A stretch of DNA of 64,000 bases from Mallotus nudiflorus (taxonomy: Eukaryota > Streptophyta > Magnoliopsida > Malpighiales > Euphorbiaceae). The first letter of the stretch is position 1; each line of letters begins with the position of its first letter. The stretch lies in NCBI GenBank assembly GCA_947683625.1, contig CANTUR010000900.1:124001-188000 (forward strand), in the 5' to 3' direction. Of this stretch, positions 1 through 11,500 are shown in pieces. A program made the translations under genes and the position numbers. The notes below the pieces were generated by a model, which did no database searches, was not told the DNA's origin, and saw only the letters and a program-made list of their open reading frames with translations.

Positions 1-125
1 TATTCTAGAATTCAAAACTCTTGAATACAATTGACAAGACTGAATGCAAAATTTGTGCACATTTGCACATCTTTGAACGCAAAACTTAAACTCGTGCAAA
101 TTTATTCACAAATGGTTTTGAACAT

Positions 126-2434
126 GTTATCCAATGCTCCGATTGCATATTTTCAATACTAAGTACTTATTTTAGAGTTCTGAACTCATGAATACGATCG
201 ATATAATTGGATGCACAAATTGTGCACATGTTTGAGCGCAAGACTTGAACTCGTGCAAATTTGTGAACAAATGCTTTTGAACATGTTATCCAACGTTGCA
301 ATTGCATATTTTCAATAGTAAGTACTTGTTCTAGAATTCTCAACTCATGAACACAATCGACATAATTGAATGCACATCTGCACATGTTTGAACGCAAAAT
401 GCGACCTCGTGCAAATTTGTGCACAAATGGTTTTGAACATGTTATCCAATGTTCCAATTGTATATTTTCAATGCTAAGTACTTATTTTAGAGTTCTGAAC
501 TCGTGAATACAATTGACATAATTGAATGCACACTTTGTGCACATTCGCACATGTTTGAACGCTAAACTTGAACTCGTGCAAATTTGTGGACAAATGCTTT
601 CGAATATGTTATCCAATGTTCCAACTGAATATTTGCAATACTAAGTACTTGTTCTCGAATTCTAATCTCATGAACACAATTGACATAATTGAATGCACGA
701 TTTGTCCACATTTGCACATGTTTGAACGCAAAACGTGCAAATTTGTGCACAAATGGTTTTGAACATGTTATCCAGTGTTCCAATTGCATATTTACAAATA
801 CTAAGTACTTATTCTAGAGTTCTGAACTCATGAATACAATTGACATAATTGAATGCAGAATTTGTGCACATTTGCACACATTTGAACGCAAAACGTGCAA
901 ATTTGCGAACAAATGCTTTTGAACTTGTTATCCAATGTTGCAATTGCATATTTCCAGTACTAGGTACTCTTTACAGAATTCTAAACTCATGAATACAATT
1001 TGACAGAATCGAATGCACAATTTGTGCACGTTTGCACATGTTTGAACGCAAAACGTGAACTCGTGCAAATTTGTGCACAAATGGTTTTGAACATGTTATC
1101 CAGTGTTCCAATTGCATATTTACATTACTAAGCACTTGTTTTAGAGTTCTGAACTCATGAATACAATTGACATAATTGAATGCACAATTTGTGCACATTT
1201 GCGCATCTTTGAACGCAAAACTTGAACTCGTGCAAATCTATGCACAAATGGTTTTGAACATGTTATACAATGTTCCAATTGCATATTTTCAATACTATGT
1301 ACTTATTTTAGGATTCTAAACTCATGAATGCAATTGACATAATTGAATGCAGAATTTGTACACATTTGCACATGTTTGAACCCAAAACGTGAACTCGTGC
1401 AAATTTGTGCACAAACGGTTTTGAACATGTCATCCAATGCTTCAATCGCATACTTAAAAATACTTAGTTCTTATTTTAGAGTTCTGAATTCATGAATACA
1501 ATTGACGTAATTGAATGCACAATTTGTGCACATTTGCACATGCTTTGAACACAAAACGTGAACTCGCGCAAATTTGTGCGCAAATGGTTTTGAACATGCT
1601 ATCCAATGTTCCCAATTGCATATTTATGATACTAATTACTTATTCATGAATTCTAAACTCATGAAAACAATTGACATAATTGAATGCACAATTTGTGCAC
1701 ATTTTGCACACGTTTGAATGCAAAACGTGAACTCGTGCAAATTTGTGCACAAATGGTTTTGAACGTGTTATCCAATGTTCCAAATGCATATTTACAGTAA
1801 CAATTGCTTATTTTAGGTTTCTGAACCGATGATTACAATTGACATAATTGAATGCACAATTTGTGCATATTTGCTCATGTTTAAACGCAAAACGTGAACC
1901 CTTGCAAATTTGTGCACAAATGGTATTGAACATGTTATCCAACGTTCCAATGGCATATTTACAATACAAAGTACTTATTTTAGAGTTCTTATCTCATGAA
2001 TACAATTGACATGATTGAATGCGCAATTTGTGCACATTTGCACATGTTTGAACGCAAAACGTGAACTCGTGCAAATTTGTGAACAAATGCTTTTGAACAT
2101 GTTATCCAGTGCTGCAATTGTATATTTGAAACACTAGGTACTTATGCTAGAATTCTAAACTCATGAATACAATTGACATTATTGAATGCACAATTTGTGC
2201 ATATTTGCTCATGTTTGAACGCAAAACGTGAACTTGTGCAAATTTAGGCACAAATGGTTTTGAACGTGTTATCCAATGCTCCAATTGCATTTTTACAGTA
2301 CTAATTACTTATTCTAGAATTCAAAACTCTTGAATACAATTGACAAGACTGAATGCAAAATTTGTGCACATTTGCACATCTTTGAACGCATAACTTAAAA
2401 TCGTGCAAATTTATTCACAAATGGTTTTGAACAT
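126..2434 (+). repeat. Reference 14-monomer HOR unit (2309 bp)
   Basis: One complete HOR dissected by its GTTATCC-like monomer heads. Monomers m1-m14 start at 126, 285, 441, 608, 767, 927, 1095, 1262, 1429, 1598, 1767, 1934, 2101 and 2268, and the next HOR starts at 2435. Lengths are 159, 156, 167, 159, 160, 168, 167, 167, 169, 169, 167, 167, 167 and 167 bp, which sum to 2309. Heads vary slightly: GTTATAC in m8, GTCATCC in m9, GCTATCC in m10. A typical monomer runs from GTTATCCAATGTTCC through a TCTAGAATTC-like part and CATGAATACAATTGACATAA, then a GTGCAC-rich dyad region, to AAATGGTTTTGAACAT. Monomers within the unit are visibly diverged from each other, whereas the same monomer in different HORs is nearly identical. 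That contrast defines a higher-order repeat. Confidence 0.95.
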
Positions 2435-5400
2435 GTTATCCAATGCTCCGATTGCATATTTTCAATACTAAGTACTTATTTTAGGGTTCTGAACTCATGA
2501 ATACGATCGATATAATTGGATGCACAAATTGTGCACATGTTTGAGCACAAGACTTGAACTCGTGCAAATTTGTGAACAAATGCTTTTGAACATGTTATCC
2601 AACGTTGCAATTGCATATTTTCAATAGTAAGTACTTGTTCTAGAATTCTCAACTCATGAACACAATCGACATAATTGAATGCACATCTGCACATGTTTGA
2701 ACGCAAAATGCGACCTCGTGCAAATTTGTGCACAAATGGTTTTGAACATGTTATCCAATGTTCCAATTGTATATTTTCAATGCTAAGTACTTATTTTAGA
2801 GTTCTGAACTCGTGAATACAATTGACATAATTGAATGCACACTTTGTGCACATTCGCACATGTTTGAACGCTAAACTTGAACTCGTGCAAATTTGTGGAC
2901 AAATGCTTTCGAATATGTTATCCAATGTTCCAACTGAATATTTGCAATACTAAGTACTTGTTCTCGAATTCTAATCTCATGAACACAATTGACATAATTG
3001 AATGCACGATTTGTCCACATTTGCACATGTTTGAACGCAAAACGTGCAAATTTGTGCACAAATGGTTTTGAACATGTTATCCAGTGTTCCAATTGCATAT
3101 TTACAAATACTAAGTACTTATTCTAGAGTTCTGAACTCATGAATACAATTGACATAATTGAATGCAGAATTTGTGCACATTTGCACACATTTGAACGCAA
3201 AACGTGCAAATTTGCGAACAAATGCTTTTGAACTTGTTATCCAATGTTGCAATTGCATATTTCCAGTACTAGGTACTCTTTACAGAATTCTAAACTCATG
3301 AATACAATTTGACAGAATCGAATGCACAATTTGTGCACGTTTGCACATGTTTGAACGCAAAACGTGAACTCGTGCAAATTTGTGCACAAATGGTTTTGAA
3401 CATGTTATCCAGTGTTCCAATTGCATATTTACATTACTAAGCACTTGTTTTAGAGTTCTGAACTCATGAATACAATTGACATAATTGAATGCACAATTTG
3501 TGCACATTTGCGCATCTTTGAACGCAAAACTTGAACTCGTGCAAATCTATGCACAAATGGTTTTGAACATGTTATACAATGTTCCAATTGCATATTTTCA
3601 ATACTATGTACTTATTTTAGGATTCTAAACTCACGAATGCAATTGACATAATTGAATGCAGAATTTGTACACATTTGCACATGTTTGAACCCAAAACGTG
3701 AACTCGTGCAAATTTGTGCACAAACGGTTTTGAACATGTCATCCAATGCTTCAATCGCATACTTAAAAATACTTAGTTCTTATTTTAGAGTTCTGAATTC
3801 ATGAATACAATTGACGTAATTGAATGCACAATTTGTGCACATTTGCACATGCTTTGAACACAAAACGTGAACTCGCGCAAATTTGTGCGCAAATGGTTTT
3901 GAACATGCTATCCAATGTTCCCAATTGCATATTTACGATACTAATTACTTATTCATGAATTCTAAACTCATGAAAACAATTGACATAATTGAATGCACAA
4001 TTTGTGCACATTTTGCACACGTTTGAATGCAAAACGTGAACTCGTGCAAATTTGTGCACAAATGGTTTTGAACGTGTTATCCAATGTTCCAAATGCATAT
4101 TTACAGTAACAATTGCTTATTTTAGGTTTCTGAACCGATGATTACAATTGACATAATTGAATGCACAATTTGTGCATATTTGCTCATGTTTAAACGCAAA
4201 ACGTGAACCCTTGCAAATTTGTGCACAAATGGTATTGAACATGTTATCCAACGTTCCAATGGCATATTTACAATACAAAGTACTTATTTTAGAGTTCTTA
4301 TCTCATGAATACAATTGACATGATTGAATGCGCAATTTGTGCACATTTGCACATGTTTGAACGCAAAACGTGAACTCGTGCAAATTTGTGAACAAATGCT
4401 TTTGAACATGTTATCCAGTGCTGCAATTGTATATTTGAAACACTAGGTACTTATGCTAGAATTCTAAACTCATGAATACAATTGACATTATTGAATGCAC
4501 AATTTGTGCATATTTGCTCATGTTTGAACGCAAAACGTGAACTTGTGCAAATTTAGGCACAAATGGTTTTGAACGTGTTATCCAATGCTCCAATTGCATT
4601 TTTACAGTACTAATTACTTATTCTAGAATTCAAAACTCTTGAATACAATTGACAAGACTGAATGCAAAATTTGTGCACATTTGCACATCTTTGAACGCAA
4701 AACTTAAACTCGTGCAAATTTATTCACAAATGGTTTTGAACATGTTATCCAATGCTCCGATTGCATATTTTCAATACTAAGTACTTATTTTAGAGTTCTG
4801 AACTCATGAATACGATCGATATAATTGGATGCACAAATTGTGCACATGTTTGAGCGCAAGACTTGAACTCGTGCAAATTTGTGAACAAATGCTTTTGAAC
4901 ATGTTATCCAACGTTGCAATTGCATATTTTCAATAGTAAGTACTTGTTCTAGAATTCTCAACTCATGAACACAATCGACATAATTGAATGCACATCTGCA
5001 CATGTTTGAACGCAAAATGCGACCTCGTGCAAATTTGTGCACAAATGGTTTTGAACATGTTATCCAATGTTCCAATTGTATATTTTCAATGCTAAGTACT
5101 TATTTTAGAGTTCTGAACTCGTGAATACAATTGACATAATTGAATGCACACTTTGTGCACATTCGCACATGTTTGAACGCTAAACTTGAACTCGTGCAAA
5201 TTTGTGGACAAATGCTTTCGAATATGTTATCCAATGTTCCAACTGAATATTTGCAATACTAAGTACTTGTTCTCGAATTCTAATCTCATGAACACAATTG
5301 ACATAATTGAATGCACGATTTGTCCACATTTGCACATGTTTGAACGCAAAACGTGCAAATTTGTGCACAAATGGTTTTGAACATGTTATCCAGTGTTCCA

Positions 5401-7052
5401 ATTGCATATTTACAAATACTAAGTACTTATTCTAGAGTTCTGAACTCATGAATACAATTGACATAATTGAATGCAGAATTTGTGCACATTTGCACACATT
5501 TGAACGCAAAACGTGCAAATTTGTGAACAAATGCTTTTGAACTTGTTATCCAATGTTGCAATTGCATATTTCCAGTACTAGGTACCCTTTACAGAATTCT
5601 AAACTCATGAATACAATTTGACAGAATCGAATGCACAATTTGTGCACGTTTGCACATGTTTGAACGCAAAACGTGAACTCGTGCAAATTTGTGCACAAAT
5701 GGTTTTGAACATGTTATCCAGTGTTCCAATTGCATATTTACATTACTAAGCACTTGTTTTAGAGTTCTGAACTCATGAATACAATTGACATAATTGAATG
5801 CACAATTTGTGCACATTTGCGCATCTTTGAACGCAAAACTTGAACTCGTGCAAATCTATGCACAAATGGTTTTGAACATGTTATACAATGTTCCAATTGC
5901 ATATTTTCAATACTATGTACTTATTTTAGGATTCTAAACTCATGAATGCAATTGACATAATTGAATGCAGAATTTGTACACATTTGCACATGTTTGAACC
6001 CAAAACGTGAACTCGTGCAAATTTGTGCACAAACGGTTTTGAACATGTCATCCAATGCTTCAATCGCATACTTAAAAATACTTAGTTCTTATTTTAGAGT
6101 TCTGAATTCATGAATACAATTGACGTAATTGAATGCACAATTTGTGCACATTTGCACATGCTTTGAACACAAAACGTGAACTCGCGCAAATTTGTGCGCA
6201 AATGGTTTTGAACATGCTATCCAATGTTCCCAATTGCATATTTATGATACTAATTACTTATTCATGAATTCTAAACTCATGAAAACAATTGACATAATTG
6301 AATGCACAATTTGTGCACATTTTGCACACGTTTGAATGCAAAACGTGAACTCGTGCAAATTTGTGCACAAATGGTTTTGAACGTGTTATCCAATGTTCCA
6401 AATGCATATTTACAGTAACAATTGCTTATTTTAGGTTTCTGAACCGATGATTACAATTGACATAATTGAATGCACAATTTGTGCATATTTGCTCATGTTT
6501 AAACGCAAAACGTGAACCCTTGCAAATTTGTGCACAAATGGTATTGAACATGTTATCCAACGTTCCAATGGCATATTTACAATACAAAGTACTTATTTTA
6601 GAGTTCTTATCTCATGAATACAATTGACATGATTGAATGCGCAATTTGTGCACATTTGCACATGTTTGAACGCAAAACGTGAACTCGTGCAAATTTGTGA
6701 ACAAATGCTTTTGAACATGTTATCCAGTGCTGCAATTGTATATTTGAAACACTAGGTACTTATGCTAGAATTCTAAACTCATGAATACAATTGACATTAT
6801 TGAATGCACAATTTGTGCATATTTGCTCATGTTTGAACGCAAAACGTGAACTTGTGCAAATTTAGGCACAAATGGTTTTGAACGTGTTATCCAATGCTCC
6901 AATTGCATTTTTACAGTACTAATTACTTATTCTAGAATTCAAAACTCTTGAATACAATTGACAAGACTGAATGCAAAATTTGTGCACATTTGCACATCTT
7001 TGAACGCAAAACTTAAACTCGTGCAAATTTATTCACAAATGGTTTTGAACAT

Positions 7053-7057
7053 GTTAT
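7053..7057. repeat. Target site duplication, left copy (GTTAT)
   Basis: Five bases GTTAT directly before the 5' LTR. They are repeated at 13967-13971 directly after the 3' LTR, where the satellite resumes as GTTATCCAATG. A 5-bp duplication is usual for Ty3/gypsy integrases. It falls on the first five bases of monomer m1. Removing 6914 bp (element plus one copy) restores the 2309-bp register exactly. Confidence 0.97.
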
Positions 7058-7881
7058 TGATGTGAATCCAAGTTCAAAGCCTAAAGAGATCCAAGATCCA
7101 TTAATGGTACAAGAAGGCCTAATCACAAGGTCCAAGTCCAAGAAGCTTCAAGAAGCCATATTGGGTTTAATTAAGGACATTTGGAAAGCCCAAGAATTTC
7201 AGCCCAATAAGGCATCCATGGAGGCCCAAGGAATAATATTTAACTTGTTTTTATGTTAATAACAATTAGGGTTACATGTAGCCACCATATACAAGTTAAT
7301 AGGGTAATTAATACCAAGTAATGGTTATTATTATGGGTAGTGGTTACTAAAGTTAATGGGGTAATCAATACCAAGTAATGGCTATTAATGTGGGTAATGG
7401 CTATTAAGGCCATTTAAGAGTCAAAGTAATCCTATGTGTGTGAGTCTATTTTAGTAGTGTGAGCATGGACTTGTACTCTATATAAACAAGTCCTTTTCTT
7501 TCTTTTGTAGCATGAATGAATTTGATATATGAATTATAACTTTGTTTGAGTTTTATTGTGAGGAATTTTGTCTTTAATTTCTTGCATAAACTTTGTGACT
7601 TATCAAGCTTTATTCTAGCTTGTGGTGTCAAAATCTAAATCTTTGTTTTCTTTTTATTTATCAAACTTTCTTGTTTGTGGCATAAGAGGAAATTCAAAGT
7701 CTATCTTAGTATCTTTATCCTTGTTGGTAAAGGGGTTAAGTAGCATCTATCTTCTTACTTCAATCTTTGAACGATCCGAATTTGTGGATTAAATTGGTAA
7801 TTTCTAGCTTTCTTCTAATTCAACTTATCATAGTATTCTTGCTATTGGGGAGTTAATTGATGAAACCTACAATTCCCATCA
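7058..7881 (+). repeat. 5' LTR of CRM element
   Basis: Long terminal repeat of 824 bp that begins TGATGTGAATCC and ends CCCATCA, giving TG...CA ends with a short TGATG/CATCA inverted terminus. By eye it differs from the 3' LTR at two sites: CCATGGAGG here versus CCATAGAGG there, and GGGGAGTTAA versus GGGGAATTAA. The inverted solo LTR at 21091-21914 agrees with this LTR at both sites, so both changes probably arose in the 3' LTR. The first 202 bases contain the frame that, in the 3' LTR, encodes the end of Pol (stop at 7257-7259). Here that frame has no upstream coding sequence and is not a gene. Confidence 0.96.
7479..7486 (+). promoter_or_regulatory. TATA box in 5' LTR
   Basis: TATATAAA, preceded by CTC and followed by CAAG, lies about 420 bp into the LTR, where the U3 promoter of an LTR retrotransposon is expected. 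Genomic RNA would start some 25-35 bases downstream, near 7510-7520. This is a sequence match only. The same box is at 13564-13571 in the 3' LTR. Confidence 0.65.
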
Positions 7882-7885
7882 TAAG

Positions 7886-7897
7886 TGGTATCAGAGC
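7886..7897 (+). other. Primer binding site, initiator tRNA-Met
   Basis: TGGTATCAGAGC begins four bases after the 5' LTR end. It is complementary to the 3' end of plant initiator methionine tRNA, the usual minus-strand primer of Ty3/gypsy and Ty1/copia elements. The non-autonomous element at 30756-33188 uses the same 12 bases. Confidence 0.93.
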
Positions 7898-8586
7898 ATT
7901 GGCTCAAGATTGAGGTTTGCGTATCCAAAACTATCTTTTAGTTCTCAATATCTTGTGTTCATCTTATATTTTGCACCTTTCTTGCTATCTATTATTCTTG
8001 TTATTTTTTTTTTATCTTTATTCTTCTTATCTCAAGATTTTTTTTTGCAGATATCAAAAAAAAAAAAAAAAAAAAAAAAATTCGTCCATTAAAAAAAAAA
8101 AAAAAAAAAAAATTCGTCCATAAAAAAAAAGTATATGTTATCCTTGATATTCCTATGTTAGATCTCAGTTTACATTAAAAAAAAAAAATTGACTCTTCAT
8201 ATTCCATTGAGATCTATCTTTATAATTCTGTCTCTTTGTGTTCTTTGATAATCTATCTTTGTTTTTTTCATTTCTATTAGCCTATTTGTTACAAATTGTT
8301 CTTTTCTTTAAGCCTACCTTATTATTTTCTTGTTAGCCTACCTTATTTTTTATCATTGATTACTACATTCTTGAATTTTGTTTGATTGAGAAACTTAGTT
8401 AATCTAAGAAATCAAAAGGCAAATTTGAGAGGTAAAAGGCAAGAGTGTGAGATCATTAGAGAAAAAGCCAAAATTGAGTGTAAACACGAGTGGTATACAT
8501 CAATTTTGAGTGAAACACGTGAGGGAGTGTTGTGAGATTATTTTTTTTTTCTATTTTCTTTTGTTAAAATTTTAGGTTTTACAATC
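7898..8586 (+). other. Untranslated leader of CRM element
   Basis: A 689-bp T-rich leader between the primer site and the Gag start codon. It has no long frame of its own. The two small overlapping frames near 7910-8123 run through homopolymer tracts and look accidental. The leader holds the poly(A) tracts described separately and probably the packaging and dimerisation signals, but no specific signal can be identified by eye. Confidence 0.7.
8056..8130 (+). repeat. Poly(A) tracts separated by TTCGTCCAT
   Basis: Runs of about 25, 22 and 9 A residues separated by two copies of TTCGTCCAT (8081-8089 and 8113-8121). This looks like a slippage-prone low-complexity block inside the leader. Lengths of such tracts are error-prone in sequencing, so the exact counts should be treated with care. 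Confidence 0.85.
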
Positions 8587-11500
8587 ATGTCAAAAGACAC
8601 AAGTTCTTCTTCTACAAATGATCATGTGATTCAAGCTATGCAACAACAATTCGAAAGAATGTTTAACATGATGGCGGGAGTCAATGAGAAATTGGAGAGG
8701 CATGATGGCATCCTTAACCAATTACAAGGAGAGCCTAAAGAAAGGAGACGTCCACCAATTAACCAAGAGGACTATGAAGGAGAGGATGAATTGGATGATG
8801 ATCAAGTCACCTTGGTGGGACAACAAATCAATCCTAGGAGACAAGCTAGGAGAGGACGTCCTAAAGATGATGTTGATCGCAACCTTGGAAGCATCAAAAT
8901 GAAGATTCCTTCATTCCAAGGAAGAAATGATCCAGATGTGTACCTTGAATGGGAGAGGAAAGTGGAACTCATCTTCGAATGTCACAATTATTCGGAGGAG
9001 AAAAAGGTAAAACTTGCCGCTGTTGAGTTTAGTGATTATGCAATTGTTTGGTGGGATCAATTTTGCAAGGAAAGACGTAGATATGAAGAAAGACCCGTGG
9101 AGTCTTGGAGGGAAATGAAGCAAATCATGAGAAAGAGGTTTGTTCCAAGCCACTACTATAGAGAGCTTCATCAAAGGTTACAAACTCTAATTCAAGGATC
9201 CATGAGTGTTGAGGAGTATCACAAAGAAATGGAGAAGGCTATGATTAGAGCAAATGTGGTAGAAGATCGTGAAGCTACCATGGCAAGGTTTTTGAGAGGG
9301 CTAAACAAAAACATTGCTGATGTTGTTGATTTGCAACATTATGTGGAGATTGAAGATATGGTGAATTTGGCCATGAAAGTGGAAAGGCAATTGAAAGGAA
9401 AGAGGTATGATTCTAAACCAAATGTGGGTTCTTCTTCTTCTTGGAAAACTTCTTGGGGGAAAAAGGATGATAAACCTTTTAACAAGTCAAAAGTGGAAGA
9501 AAATAAACCTAAAATTGACTTGGGTAATAAGGGAAAGGGTGAGAATCAACTAGCCCAAACTAGGGGAATAAAATGTTTTAAGTGTTTGGGTCATGGGCAC
9601 ATTGCTAGGGAATGTCCAAATAAGAAAGCTATGATTCTAAGGGATGGTGATATTGAATCGGAGAGTGAGGGGGATAGTGATGATGATATGCCTTCTTTAG
9701 AAGATTGTAGTGATGTTGAATGTGCTAAAGGAGATAATCTTGTTGTTCAAAGAACATTGAGTTTGCAAAATAAACATGATGTCCATAGGGAGCAAAGGGA
9801 AAATTTGTTTCATACTCATTGTTTGATTTCTAACAAGTTGTGCAACATGATTGTGGATAGTGGAAGTTGTACTAATGTAGCAAGCACTTTGCTAGTGGAG
9901 AAATTGAAGTTGCCTACTACCAAGCACCCAAGACCATACAAGTTGCAATGGCTTAATGAAAGTGGAGTTGTAAAGGTAAATAAGCAAGTTCTAATTTCTT
10001 TTCAAATTGGTAGATATAAGGATGAGGTGTTGTGTGATGTGTTACCAATGTTGGCCGGACATATGTTGTTGGGGAGACCTTGGCAATATGATAGAAGGGC
10101 TAATCATGATGGATTCAAAAATATGTATACTTTGACTATGGATGGAAAAAGGTTTAACCTTGGACCATTAACTCCAAAACAGATTTTTGAAGACCAAATG
10201 CGCATCAAGCAACAATATGAAGAAATGGGTTCTTCATTGGGAAATTCTTTGGGAAGGGAAACCTTTGAGAGTAAAGAAAAAGGTGAGATGAGTGAACCTA
10301 AAAATTCCAATTCTCTTGACCAAAATGGGAAACACATGGTGAGAGAAAACAAGGAAGGTTCAAATGAAAGAAAAATGAGTGTTTATGCAAAAATGAGTGA
10401 TGTGAAGGAAGCTATGCTTTTGAGGCAACACATGCTTGTACTTATGTACAAGGAGATTTTGCATATTTCTAACGAAATAACCAATGGTTTGCCTAGTGTT
10501 GTTGTTGATCTTTTGCAGGTTTATGAAGATTTATTTCCAGAAGAAATTCCAAATGGTTTGCCACCTAAAAGAGGCATTGAGCACCAAATTGATTTCATAC
10601 CTGGAGCAAGCATTCCAAATAGACCAGCATATAGATGTAATCCAGAGGAGACCAAGGAAATCCAAAAGCAAGTGAGTGAGCTTATGGAGAAGGGTTATGT
10701 TCGTGAAAGCATGAGTCCATGTGCCGTACCTGTCTTGTTAGTGCCTAAGAAAGATGGAACTTGGAGGATGTGTGTTGATTGTCGTGCCATCAACAAAATC
10801 ACGGTGAAGTATAGACATCCCATTCCTAGGCTAGATGACATGTTGGATGAATTGCATGGTTCATATTTGTTTTCAAAAATTGATTTGAAATCTGGTTATC
10901 ATCAAATTAGAATGAGAGAAGGTGATGAATGGAAAACAGCTTTTAAAACTAAACATGGTTTATATGAGTGGTTAGTAATGCCTTTTGGTTTAACTAATGC
11001 ACCAAGCACTTTCATGAGATTGATGAATCATGTTTTAAGAGCATTCATAGGCAAATTTGTTGTTGTCTATTTTGATGATATCTTGGTTTATAGCAAAAAT
11101 TTAGATGAGCATGTACAACATTTGACTTGTGTTTTTGATGTGCTTAGAGAAGAGAAGTTGTATGCTAATCTAAAGAAATGCTATTTTTGCACTAATGAAA
11201 TTACTTTTCTTGGATATATTGTTAATGACAAGGGCATTCATGTTGATCAAGAAAAGGTAAAAGTAATTAGAGAATGGCCAACACCCACAAGTGTAAGTGA
11301 TGCAAGAAGCTTTCATGGTTTAGCTAGCTTTTATAGAAGGTTCATTAAAAATTTTTCTACCATAGCTGCACCTTTAACTGAATGCATAAAAAAGAATGTT
11401 GGTTTTAAGTGGGGAATTGAACAAGATGAGGCTTTTAACTTGCTAAAAGACAAATTAAGTTCTGCACCCTTGTTGTCTTTGCCAAATTTTACTAAACCTT

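Larger units (their letters stand above)
1..7057 (+). repeat. Satellite HOR array, left block
   Basis: Head-to-tail satellite made of 2309-bp higher-order repeats. Taking the monomer start as the recurring GTTATCC motif, the block holds the last 125 bases of one HOR (1-125), full copies at 126-2434, 2435-4743 and 4744-7052, and the first five bases (GTTAT) of the next copy before the retrotransposon. The three copies differ by only a few substitutions: for example the base after GGTAC near 967, 3276 and 5585 is T, T and C, and the third copy has TTTGTGAAC near 5521 where the first two have TTTGCGAAC. No coding capacity is credible. The short open frames simply recur with the repeat. The block reads as centromeric-type satellite because CRM elements are inserted in the array. 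Confidence 0.95.

Noticed and set aside
167..457. Recurrent reverse-strand open frames of 75-100 residues and forward frames of 64 residues in every HOR
   Set aside because: They repeat with the 2309-bp period, contain internal repeats of the satellite monomer itself, overlap each other on both strands and have no recognisable domain. They are by-products of the satellite.
126..2434. A CENP-B box in the monomer
   Set aside because: I saw no match to the TTCG....A..CGGG pattern in the monomers, which are AT-rich with GTGCAC dyads.
1..7057. Regular repeats resembling a CRISPR array
   Set aside because: Monomers are about 167 bp and contiguous, with no unique spacers, and the context is plant retroelements.
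7062..7259. A 65-residue frame in the 5' LTR as a gene
   Set aside because: It is the LTR copy of the Pol C-terminus with no upstream coding sequence and no ATG at its start. It exists because LTRs are identical copies.
7446..7631. A 61-residue reverse frame present in the LTRs (also at 13531-13716 and 21341-21526)
   Set aside because: It sits antisense in the promoter and R region, has low-complexity lysine-rich composition, and is conserved only because the LTRs are conserved.
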